64,000 bases of DNA from positions 55,123,267 through 55,187,266 of the forward strand of contig OX235270.1 of the NCBI GenBank assembly GCA_944472135.2, given 5' to 3'. Shown here piece after piece: positions 11,078 to 21,181 of the stretch. Source of the stretch: Trichobilharzia regenti (Eukaryota; Platyhelminthes; Trematoda; Strigeidida; Schistosomatidae). Within the stretch, counting starts at the first letter, position 1. Each line of letters starts with the position of its first letter. The notes beneath the pieces were generated by a model, which searched no databases, was not told the origin of the DNA, and saw only the letters and a list, made by a program, of their open reading frames with translations. A program made the translations under genes and the position numbers.

Positions 11078-12227
11078 CTCCCCACCGAAAAAGGGGTCCA
11101 TCCCTTTTTCCATCACGACCAATACACGTTGACTTGGATGCCGCTGCGAGAACCTGGGTCACACGGACAGAGCTGAAATGGAAAACAAACAGAAAAGCCA
11201 ACACACCACAAGCATGCTCACAGCACAATCTCACACATCAATGACAACCTGTGCCTTCCAGTTAAAGGCATCCTCTTGACATCTTGCAACACAATCACCA
11301 CTTGCTAGAGTGACTCTTGCAGAATGCAACGTGACCATGGCAGCACCTCACGATACTCTACGCACATCCTCTTATTCACTCACTACCAATTACCACTGCA
11401 ATCGCTTGTCACTCATTCTGCCTTAGTTCTAGTAACGGTGACGTATGCGAGCCTCAGTCGTTTACACTCTCGCTCCCCGGCGTGTGGGACCGCAACTAAC
11501 AATTATCTCCGTATGCATTTCATTCTCAGCAATAGCCTAGCCTCCCCGGCGTATACGACCCAACTGTTGTCTCTAACATCAATCAATTCATTCACGGATG
11601 TAGAAGACTCGAAACAACTTCAGAAATAATCACGACGAAAAATTTAACAAAATTATGCAATAAAAACAAGGTACGAAAACAACGAGTAAACACAATGAAT
11701 CCAAAATCACAAATTGATATGACACACCACACGTATATACAAACAGTACAAATAACCTAGCGGATCATGTCTTGATGAAATTCCTTTGAAGAATCGCAGG
11801 ACTTACACCAGTACGCCTGAGACCCTTCTCACGTTGACGATTGTAAGTTGTGGAATGTCCGGACACAAACAAGATTAACCAACAATTACGATAATTGGAA
11901 CTCACACAATTATTTAACACAAACATATGTAAAATCACTACATCAAATGTTGTGGATTCTGGCACGACAAACTACCCTTGAAGAACTGTGGGACTTACAG
12001 CAGTACGCCTACATTCCTTCTCAGGTTGATGATACAAGTGGAAGTCGTCCGGACACAGACAGAATTACCAACAGCTAGATGACAGATGATATCAATTCAG
12101 TATATACAATATCAACATATGTACAAAATCACACACCAAACATATTGGACTGCTCATTGATGCGCTGCCCTTTGAGGAATTGTAGGACACACAGCAGTAC
12201 GCCTACAACCTCTCTCAGGTTGACGCC
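11078..12227 (-). repeat. Central BEL LTR/3' untranslated region with three ~191-bp repeats
   Basis: This sequence matches element 1's 3' LTR, for example GGGTCCATCCCTTTTT near 11095 against 2368. It lies 3' of the element 2 ORF and, through the array, 5' of element 1 gag, so it appears to be one LTR shared by two tandem BEL elements. Three related blocks start at about 11785, 11976 and 12168, each with a TTGA.GAAT..AGGAC..ACA core followed by TCTCA.GTTGA; element 1 has two such blocks. No gene is present; the plus-strand ORFs here are chance frames. Confidence 0.65.
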
Positions 12228-13382
12228 CTAGGCTGGAAAATCGTCGCAGAGTTCATTTGCTGACCTCCTTCTATCAGCTATATCCTCAAATCTGAACGGT
12301 AACAAGCTCATGTCATCGTATCGTAGAACATGGATGACGAACAAACATACGACGTATCTGGTCAACCAAGCGTAGGCACAGAGTAATATACACCAAAGAT
12401 AATAGCATTCAATTAGTAACTTGAAACTAGAAATGCCTTGGTTAATGCAAGTCAATTTAACAATTACTCTCTCGTTTACACTTGGCTTATCCTCTCTAAA
12501 GCGAGCAATATCTTTCGTCTTTTCAAACGCACCAATACTATCATAGTCATTGCACAAGATACCGGAGTTAATGAGCGTCCTTCTCATTGTGGATGACAAC
12601 ACCAACGACGACTGATTGATACCAGTTGATGAACTTAGCGGTGGATCAAAAGCTGTTGTTGCTGGACTTTCAGAAAGTTGTCTACCTCCAAGACCACCAC
12701 CACTGCTGTCTTTTACTATCAGCTCAGGTTTAGCACTAGCATCTGATGATAGGTGGGCTACATGCTGATCACTCACACTGACGGTCTCACAAGTATGCAT
12801 GCCTTCTGCAACTGAATCTGCATTTATTTCTACTTCACGTTCAAGTTCTACAGAACCCTTGTTCAACTTAGCAGTAGTAGGCATATCCCTCATCTCATCA
12901 TGATCAACCAAAGACAAATGTGAAGTATCATGATCATTATCACAAATATTCACTTTACCGTCAACTTTATCATTTTCAAACTCTTTAATAACAGAAGTAG
13001 ACAATTTTGGTTCCTCCTCGCAAATCATTAAAGGTTTTATAACTTCACTCTGACTACTAATACCTTGTAAACTTGTGGAGTCAGAACTGCACTCTGAATC
13101 AGCAACTCTATTCTGTGACACTCTATTCAACAATGGCTTACCAGTTGCAACTACAGACTTCTTGACCACACCGTCATCGTCACACAACTCAGAGTCAGGC
13201 CTGGAGTTTACATTGAGCTTATCACTGAACTCACTCACTGGTTCACAGTTCACCTTTGTATGCACCTCTTGCAAACGTGTAAAACACAACCGTGTTTGTC
13301 TTGCATCTTGTAACTTATCTGTCGAGGATGTACTACGAAACCTGTTACACTCACTAGTTTTATATGCATTACTAGACATCAT
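12228..13382 (-). CDS. BEL-derived 384-codon ORF without pol (degraded knuckle plus novel region)
   Basis: This single open frame begins in gag with a degraded zinc knuckle. C33, H41 and C46 remain, but the second cysteine of CCHC is R36 (compare CFSC in element 1). About 265 residues of acidic, serine-rich sequence with no domain I recognise follow. There is a hydrophobic stretch of about 35 residues near 314-348 (YYLWCILLCAYAW, then VVCLFVIHVL), and the frame ends in a short tail, ELCDDFPA, resembling the end of element 1's polyprotein (LDDFPT). Protease, polymerase and integrase are absent. It looks like a non-autonomous BEL derivative. Whether the hydrophobic segment is a membrane anchor is inference. 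Confidence 0.55.
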   Translation of the reverse strand: MMSSNAYKTSECNRFRSTSSTDKLQDARQTRLCFTRLQEVHTKVNCEPVSEFSDKLNVNSRPDSELCDDDGVVKKSVVATGKPLLNRVSQNRVADSECSSDSTSLQGISSQSEVIKPLMICEEEPKLSTSVIKEFENDKVDGKVNICDNDHDTSHLSLVDHDEMRDMPTTAKLNKGSVELEREVEINADSVAEGMHTCETVSVSDQHVAHLSSDASAKPELIVKDSSGGGLGGRQLSESPATTAFDPPLSSSTGINQSSLVLSSTMRRTLINSGILCNDYDSIGAFEKTKDIARFREDKPSVNERVIVKLTCINQGISSFKLLIECYYLWCILLCAYAWLTRYVVCLFVIHVLRYDDMSLLPFRFEDIADRRRSANELCDDFPA

Positions 13383-14219
13383 GAAGCCCTCTCAATATCC
13401 ACCTCTTTGAGGCCTACTCGTCATCAATGATTGCATTTTCTCTCAGACTGCTCTATTCTAGGGGTGAGATGCAATAGACTGGCAAACTTGCTCATAGATT
13501 GATTGACGCTATCTTTTACCAGTCTCAGGATATCATCAAACTTTGGCTCGATACCCTCATCCTCCATACGGGAGCTTATCTTCACCCACTTCCTTTGCAG
13601 TTGAGTAGGTAGACGTCTTGCTATTACTTCTAGTATAAAACTCGAGTTGAGGTCACTCATGAAATTCATCGAAATCAAGGTATTCTTATAAGTCATAAGA
13701 TTATCTAAAAACTGAGTAAGTGCCTTGGAGTCATCTTGAAGCTGACTGCCGTTACCTTTGACAGCTTCGTATACGTTCCTTACAATCATTGAAGGTCTTC
13801 CAAACCTTTGACATAGTATGCTCATAGCCTCAGCGTATCCCTCATTAGGGGCATGAGCTCACAGCACATCGTAGCCCTCTTTTGGCTTCATAAACTTACG
13901 ACACTGTATAGCTCTTGCAGCATCTCCAGTGCAATACGTCATCAAATACATCAATTTCATTTCATCGCTTAATAAAAAAACTACTCAGCATGATCTCAAA
14001 CTCCTTTACAAATTGTAAATAATCAGCCAGTTTTCCATCAAAACATCGTGGTTCAAATTTAGGGAGTTTGATATTCCTAATATCCCTGAACGGCGAAACA
14101 GTAACATCAACCATGTCATGCTTAACATCAGACACATCGTTACAAGTAACAGACAAGTCACCATGACTTACTTTCCCGTTTGCATCCAAGACACTCTGTC
14201 CCTTCTTTGACCCAGGCAT
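13383..14219 (-). pseudogene. BEL/Pao element 2 gag, N-terminal and middle parts
   Basis: The start at 14219 reads PGSKKGQSVLDANGKVSHGD, then IKLPKFEPRCFDGKLADY and FVKEFEIMLSSFF, after which a frameshift near 13965 interrupts it. The next frame (KLMYLMTYCTGDAARAIQ) and a third (13825-13424, EGYAEAMSILCQRF, MSDLNSSFILEVIARRLP, DSVNQSMSKFASLL) continue the gag. A stop near 13424 separates it from the 384-codon ORF. Similarity to element 1 gag is obvious by eye, but the copies have diverged clearly. About 145 bp of leader (14220-14364) precede it and are cut by another LTR-361 copy. Confidence 0.75.
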
Positions 14220-14364
14220 TGTTGAACTTGGCCCAATTCCAAAAAAGTTCCAGATATTGCTTGTTCAAAGAGGACTTGACCGGCACCAGGAAAGATGAAC
14301 GGTGACTATCCAAACTGTTACCAGCTATCTGAATCGGCCAGAATCTGTTTCTACCATCAGAAAC

Positions 14365-14725
14365 TGTCAGCCACGTCTCATAAACCGTTAATGCCCAGCT
14401 CTTGCTACGCTCGGGCCCACGCTGTTCCTTGCAGTTTATCAGAAACGCTTAGTAATAACGGACGCAAAAACCAAAAGACCGATTGGTGACTCGAGGATTC
14501 TTTATTGTTACACCAACATATAAAAATAATGTTTTTACTAGGGTCTGTGAACAAATATTACAATAATAAATCACAAGATTACTTCTGATGGTTGTCTCCT
14601 GACTTCTTTCTGAACAGCGACCGATGAGACGATGACTGTCGTATTGATGCCTCCGCGAAAATTGGGGAAGTTGATTTTGAGCAAACAACCATGAATTGAT
14701 CGTTCAATCTTCAACTCCATTGACA
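14365..14725. mobile_element. LTR-361 copy 5 (type A)
   Basis: This is another full 361-bp copy, TGTCAG to TTGACA, carrying the type A variants of copies 1 and 3. Its right flank is AACTT followed by the gag fragment, as in the array. Its left flank is GAAAC, so the two flanks do not match, which points to recombination rather than simple insertion. Confidence 0.8.
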
Positions 14726-15057
14726 AACTTCATTTCGTCATTCAATACAAAACCACTCAACATGACCTCAAATTCCTTGATAAACTGGGGGTAGTCGGCT
14801 GGGTTTCTATCAAAGTACCGAGGTTCAAACTTAAGAATTTTAAAACTTCTATTATAACTAGACGGCAAAACATGGACGTCAATCTTATCATGCTGAGAAT
14901 CTTACACAACATTACATATAACATGCAGCTCATTGTCACTTACTTTTTTGTTTGCTTCCATGATACCACGTCGTATTGATGCCTCCGCGAAAAGTAGGGA
15001 AGTTGATTTTGAGCAAACAACAATGAATTGATTGTTCAATCTTCAACTACATTGACA
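14726..15057. repeat. Truncated BEL gag fragment joined to the 3' end of a diverged LTR-361
   Basis: The gag fragment 14726-14970 stops at GATACCACG and is fused directly to the last 87 bp of a more diverged LTR-361 copy (14971-15057). The right flank is TGTAG (15058-15062), the same 5 bp that precede LTR copies 2, 3 and 4. Confidence 0.7.
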
Positions 15058-15062
15058 TGTAG

Positions 15063-15465
15063 GTTTGGTTGAAACCCTTTCACAATCTCATGAACATACC
15101 TATAACTGAAAATGGATCGACCATTTCACACGACGGCCTTAATCGGTACCCCTTAAGGATATATCTGCTGATATTGTCGCTTGCGTCTTTGTCGAACGAT
15201 GAATCGCAAACTTTGGATACCCATTGTAATCCCACTCGTCAAGCAATGATCTGAAACAGAGAGCAAAGCGCACGTTAGCAGCGTGATCACACAAGTGTTG
15301 CGTGCTAGTAAGAACGAAGACTCAAGGTCAAGTATTATATTTACAACCAATCGCAATACAATTAGATAAGAGGGAAGGGGCACTCCTATTGGTCATCCGT
15401 TGCCTCGTCTTGGGTAACCAATCCCTGTATACTTCGCAGCCAACCTGAAAGTAGACAAGCATAGT
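15063..15465. other. Unassigned sequence inside the split gypsy element
   Basis: No convincing coding region. The stretch 15240-15440 is moderately GC-balanced and looks like regulatory or LTR-type sequence, but it has no partner in the window. Confidence 0.3.
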
Positions 15466-16713
15466 TTGAACATTAGAAAACCGCCAAACTTACCATGCCT
15501 TACACCATCTTCCATAACAACTCTTCACGGGCGTCGATTCGAAAGCGGCTTATTCTTCTCCCTGACTAAAACGATAGGTTGCATGCCTTTTAGAGCAGCA
15601 GCGTACCATCCTCAAGCTAATGGTACGGTAGGACAGTTGAAGACTGGGTTTCTAGCTGCAAACAATACTTATTGGAATGAATCACTTCCGTTGGTTCTTC
15701 TGGGGATGCGAAACGCTTTGAAAACTGATGCTGGCTGTACTAACGCAAAGCTAGTATACGGCAAAACACTCCGACTGCAAGTGGGCTTGTTTCTCCCTCT
15801 AGCTTTCCACCAGAGGTAAATCAAGCCTCATACGCTAGCAGGCTTACAAAAGCAATACACTCAGTTATATCTGCTCCACTTCGACGACAGTCCATGCACG
15901 TCTTCGTCCACTCGCGCTTCAAAACTTCTTCGCACATATTTGTTCGCCGTGGTTCTGTGCGTCTCCCTATGAAACCCCCACACGACGGAAGATTGCTATG
16001 TAGTCACATGATGTGTGTTTTGGTTTTGACAGTCTGTTACGTTTTGCTATGTGCATATTGATCGATATTCCATTATAACTTACAATATGCTTTGTCTGTC
16101 CATTAACTAAATAAACAATGTATGACCTTCTTGTCACATGACATTACAACCAACCAGAATCCAATCATGGTAAGATGTTTATCTATTGGTTCATGTATAT
16201 TAGTCATTTTCGTATGTACTTCTGCATTGTACACTTATATATATACACTTGTTCACACCCTTTGGTACACTGCGTGCCCTTTCACTCACACACTGGCGTG
16301 ACAGTCATTTTTTTCCTTGCTTGGTAAATACAGGTATCATCGTGAACAAGGTGGTCTTCTGATTTCCGCCTTTTTGCGTCAGGACTATTAACCACTCAGC
16401 AGTACATAACAACCATATAAAGTAATTAAACGTATGGATAAATTATTTGCCTTAGACAAAAATATTCCGCATCGACCGTCTGAAACCAGCCTACTTAGAA
16501 AGCAATCCCATGAACCTAGAAATAAACATTCCTAATAATACACAAGTACGCGGATATCCATTAGCCCTCGGAGAAATCACTAGCGCGGTGAAATCCTCCG
16601 AAGCCTCTGCCGTACCCTCAAGGAAAACGTGTTTTCAACAAGACGTGGGATTCGTACACCATCTTCACCCTTATGTCACACAACTAATTCACCCAATTCT
16701 TATTCGCTTGTAG
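15466..16713 (+). pseudogene. CsRn1-clade gypsy pol relic: integrase core end and C-terminus
   Basis: This is the right half of the broken gypsy pol. The 117-codon frame reads GRRFESGLFFSLTK, then FRAAAYHPQANGTVGQLKTG, which is the integrase segment around the second and third acidic residues; the usual E of the V-E-R motif is replaced (TVGQL). It continues with VLLGMRNALKTD. Out of frame follow RSMHVFVHSRF-type and FVRRGSVRLPMKPPHDG sequence to about 15985, characteristic of the CsRn1 group. About 460 bp of unrelated AT-rich sequence then interrupts it, and the terminal RIDRLKPAYLE box is at about 16465-16500. It pairs with the fragment at 1206-2055. Confidence 0.7.
15990..16450. other. Insertion of about 460 bp within the gypsy C-terminus
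   Basis: It separates PPHDG from DRLKPAYLE, which are close together in intact CsRn1-type polyproteins. It contains AAATAAACAATG and a TATATATACAC run, as LTRs do. Clear terminal TG..CA with a target duplication was not resolved. Confidence 0.4.
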
Positions 16714-17384
16714 TATTTTTGTTTTCTTCTAGACATATAAATTTGCTTTATTGCATCAGTTAACAGAGGTGAAAGCCTTATTACAACCCTACGTGTTACA
16801 TCCACCAAAATAAATTAGATATATACTTTTTCGATGTTCTATTTTTTTACATTGTTTTACTGTATGGTAGATGCATATCGTTTTTTGAACGTTATTTTTG
16901 GTATGCTTTCCTCAACAAGCTTCCTAGCATTCTTGTTTTCTTTTCGAGGTGCGACGGGCACTGGACAAGAAGCAAAAAAAGCACGTGATCCAATGAAAAA
17001 CAAGGGGAGCGACGTACAGACACCCTGTTATCATAGGCAGACCACCGGTAGGTACTACAGCAAGCCGATCTGAAGAGCTTCTGCCAATGGGAAAATCATT
17101 GGGTTTTTACATACAGCTGTTTTTGTTTTAAATACCTCATCAACTCACTAGGGGAGAGTGAGCCGTAGCGGTAGGTAATTCCCGGAATTATTGGCCACAG
17201 CATTCATCACTGAACATTGGATGCTACCCCTCATTATTTAAGTCAACTTGTTCAGCTGAAGGCTTCCAGTTAAGCATCCACGCCATCTGGCACGCCATCG
17301 TGTCACGTTCATTCGTTCGTGCAATATCCCTAGCCAGTTAAGCAATCATCCCGCACTCCGATTCGGTCCCGAAATATAACTCGT
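16714..17384. other. No gene seen
   Basis: The 79-codon ORF at 16834-17073 has a low-complexity hydrophobic start and a polar end, with no motif. The region may hold the 3' end of the gypsy element. Nothing else can be supported. Confidence 0.3.
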
Positions 17385-19325
17385 AATTTGGAAGATCAAC
17401 TTTGGTGTTTTGCTTTGCCTTTGGTCTATGTGGAATGAACACTATAGAAGTCGTGGGTATTAGATATTGTCATCACTCAGACAGACAAAGGAAACATAGC
17501 AGTAATACTCAACAAAACAACATATAATGAAAAGATGAATGAACACTTACAATCTGGACCCTATACCCTAAAGACGAAATCAGCTAAAACAATCACAAAC
17601 CAAACAATGAAAGAAACAGCAAAGGTAGTCAGACAGATGAGTGAAGTAATTGGTAAGTCAAAATGGTTTGAAATTATGCCGAAATCATGTAATATACCCA
17701 GGACATGTGGCAAGATAAAATTGCCTAAAGAGGGATATCCAATAAGACCGGTTGTAGACTTTAGAAACACACCAACGTATATCCTATCAAGATTTCTCTC
17801 GACACTACTAAGACCAACAAGAGACAACTCAAAAGCTAGAATAGTAGATTCGTTTGAATTAGTAAGGCGGCTAAAAACCACCAAAATAGAAGAAGAGGAA
17901 TTACTAGTCAGCTTTGATGTAAACAGTTTCTATATGAAAATACCCATTCAAATGGCCATGAATGCACCGAAAGAGAAACTAAAAGAAGGTAATGGACCAA
18001 AAGACAGGACACACTTATCCGTAGAAGAGATAATATAAGGGATGGAATTCTGTCTGACAACAACATATTTCACATTTGAAGGAAAAATATATCAACAAAA
18101 TGAAGGAGTAGCTATGGGACCGCCTATCTCACCAATAATATCTGACATATTCATCGATAATTGGGAAGAGAATTCCCTTAAACCATTCGGGCCATCATTA
18201 AAATGTTGGTGGAGATATTCACTAGTAATAGTGAAGGAAACGATATTGAGAGACTCTTCTCACACATAAACAGCCAATAAAATTCACTATGGAAATAGAG
18301 GATCAAATTGGGGAACTACCTGTGTTAGACTGAAAAGTACAAAGAATAACAGATGGCAGCATAAAAACGACACTACACACATTTCCACACACTCTGGAAG
18401 ATTTCTTGATTATCACTCAGCTCATCCACTCACGGTAAAACGAGGATTAATACAAGGTCTTGCAGGTAGAATACGTAGACTTACAACTACACCAGAGGAC
18501 CAGCGTAAAGAAATAAAGGTCCCATTAAAATGCTACTCGAAAACAACTGCCCAGAAGAATTTATAAGAGACAATATAAAAAAAGAGACAAAAGGGTAAAA
18601 CCGGAGAATAACAAGATGGGAGAATGGAAAAATAGTCACAATACCATGAAAAATTGGTACATCAGAGGCAATTCAAAGAAACCTCAAAAATATCAGCATT
18701 TGCACAATGTTTAAACCGACGAATCCAATCAAAAGTAAAATAGATCGACTGAAAGATCCCATAAATATGATGGATAAAAACAATCTGATTTTACAAAATG
18801 CCTTGTGCCGACTGACTGATTAAGTATGTGGGGTGAACGTCCAGATCACTCAAAATAAGAGTGAATGAACATAAACGCCTAACCAAAGGTCAACCAACAG
18901 GAACACAAGAATCTTGAAAAAAATTCATTGATAGCTGCATATGCATGGGACAAAAACCACAATATCGATTGGAACAATGTGTGTATTCTAAAAGCTAACA
19001 TGAACAAATGGAAAGAGAGACTTATAACAGAATCGATATTCATTAAAGTCACCGGATACGTTTAACAAGGGTGATTCAGTACAACTGTCAACAACTTGGA
19101 ATATAATTCTGAATACAAAAAACATGATTAAACAAAAAATAATGATTTATATGTGAACAAACAATTCCAGCAGTGGTGTGAACACGGGCAGTAATTTTGC
19201 TCGAAATATTACCAATAACAAAACTTATCATTGTGTGTAAACTATTGAAATATAATTATACTTTATTTAATCTAATCCAAAATGCTCAAAGATTTTACTG
19301 ATATTAGATCTTGTTTTAGTATACT
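17385..19325 (+). mobile_element. Penelope-like element, degraded
   Basis: Two adjacent frames encode a Penelope-type reverse transcriptase. The first (17535-18038) is preceded by ITQTDKGNIAVILNKTTYNEKM (17470-17535). It includes IRPVVDFRNTPTYILSRFLS and LLVSFDVNSFYMKIPI. A single TAA at 18036-18038 separates it from GMEFCLTTTYF..GKIYQQNEGVAMGPPISPIISDIFI. The tail KPIKFTMEIEDQIGELPVLD follows with stops. Near 18825 a frame reads KYVG, a stop, then TSRSLKIRVNEHKRLTKG, the remains of the GIY-YIG nuclease these elements carry. The HNIDWNNVCILKANMNKWKERL tail ends it. It is dead from many stops. Flanking sequence recurs without the element at 30503-30610. Confidence 0.8.
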
Positions 19326-20639
19326 TCGTACTGTCTGTGGACGTCAATACCGTCAGACCCTAAGTCTTGCAGAATATTTTCCATTTTTATGTCACAAAAC
19401 AGTGTTAAATCTAAGATTGCATTTCTCATACAAACGGTACAACAATCGTGTAAATGCTTTAGTTGTGTGCATACAAATATTATTATTATCTTAAATTTTC
19501 TTTGGTATTATGTCAGTTGAAACTGCATACGTCTACTGGGGTCGTTTTAGGCAGAAGTTTTTAGAATTACTTGTGGTCAGGTAGAATCAGTTTACGTAGG
19601 GAATCAGAAATGCTTCTTGAGTTCCATCACGCATTTACTATTTGTATATGGATGTGCAAACTACTTGTTGGTATAGTCGAGAGGATAATTTTCTTCTCAA
19701 TAACCATCTTTTTATTTTACGTATGACCTGATGTGTTCATTCCATGAATAAAATGGTATGCTTTGCAGGGAGTCTTACGGACTTTCAGAATTTTTAGTCT
19801 TGTCAGATACAGTTATTTCCAGCGCAGCGTATTCTGAACCATAACCAGTTTTCCATTGCATTCTATTCATTAGGATAGATTGCTATCCCATGTCTCTTTC
19901 AAGTCCGATGGCGTTTGAAATATGCTAGGTCTTTTGTGATCGAAAACAGCACGCTCGCAAGGGCAAGAAAACTGGGGTTGAATTAATCTGCCAACAGTTC
20001 CTTCATAAGCATATTAGGAGCTGGTCTCTCAAACTGGCGAGCATACCAACCTGCATACCTTAAGGGGATCGTCCCAGATACTTGGGCGTACCATCTTGGC
20101 AGCAGTTGTTGTTTGGATGTAGATATGTGTATGACTAATATTGAAGTGCATACAGGGCAGCTTACTTACACAACAGGAAGTACTCAACATGCTCCGATTT
20201 CTGTTAAATAATTCTCCTTTACAGTTTTCAGTTGTGACAGTCGTGGGATTCTACTCACAGGAATCACCCCCACCTCTGAAAAGTTGTAAATTTTTTCCAT
20301 CTTTTATTTGCTAGATAAGGAGGTTTGAACAACGTTTATTATTGAGCGTCAGATTCTTGTTTGGCATTAAGCTTCAAGTTGATCTTTTTGTATGTGATAT
20401 GGAGAATGCAATAAAAAATTCATACAGGCGCCTACTATAGTTGTCAGTATCGTACTGTCAGATGGAATCTTTATTTGTACTAGTCTCTTGCCACTTGAAG
20501 GCATCAGTCCCTGTTGTGGATCCAACGATTGTTCGTTGAAGGTAGACCAGGGCGCTGCGATCAGAAGCATTGATATGAGTTATATCGATGTTTATTTTCG
20601 GACGTTTTAGTGGAACCAACCGTGAATTTATGATCAAGC
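19326..20639. other. No gene seen
   Basis: AT-rich sequence without supported coding. It may contain the badly decayed 5' part of the CR1 copy recognisable from about 20640. The 67-codon minus-strand ORF at 20367-20570 has no motif. Confidence 0.3.
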
Positions 20640-21168
20640 CTCCTTATAACTACCCTTACCATATTGGTCCATTGTTGATCAGTACAACTGACCAGTCTCT
20701 GTAAATGCCGAAGTTGGGTTGGTTATGAAACATCTTAATAGCAGCCTGATTTCCAGTAATAGGAATACCTTTAGATGCGGTCACTGCATAGTATCACCTA
20801 GATTAACTCTGCAATCGTACTAGGGGAGTTGCAGAAACTCGCCCCTGGAAAGTATCCGGGTTGTGATGACATTCAGCCAGTTGTTCTGAAACAGTGCTCC
20901 GAAGCTCCCTGGAAGCCCTAATGGGACCTGTTTCAGCACTCCACCGATTTAGGGAAACTGTCAGGAGTTGTAGTGGGTCATCTTTTTCCCTATTTTCATG
21001 AATGGGAATCGACAAAACTCAACGAGTTACAGGCCACTTGAGTCACTTTCGGCCTTGTTGATGATTATGTTAGGCAGCACCTCGACAGGCCTGACATTCT
21101 CTATTATGCGCGACATAGTTTCACGAAGGGTAGATCCTCAGTTACAAATATATTGTCAGCTTGGGATG
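20640..21168 (+). pseudogene. CR1-like reverse transcriptase, first part
   Basis: From about 20826 the plus strand reads LQKLAPGKYPGCDDIQPVVL, then a stop, FQHSTDLGKLSGVVV, LVDDYVRQHLDRPDILYYAR and HSFTKGRSSVTNILSAWD. This is the classic order of the finger and palm entry of a CR1 polymerase. The reading stops at SAWD, exactly at the 9-bp sequence CTTGGGATG that borders the Mutator-like transposon. The continuation DWTSFLHMN..YVKFLEFLKEFHTV is found at 26372 on the other side. Several stops make this copy inactive. Confidence 0.75.
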
Positions 21169-21181
21169 GAGTGAGGATATA

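Noticed and set aside
15058..15062. TGTAG as the true partner of the TGTAG before LTR-361 copy 2
   Set aside because: A five-base match is weak, and the LTR copy at 14971 is truncated and diverged, so a simple full-length element between them cannot be claimed.
20367..20570. 67-codon minus-strand ORF near the CR1 relic
   Set aside because: No motif and opposite orientation to the CR1 reading; probably a chance frame.
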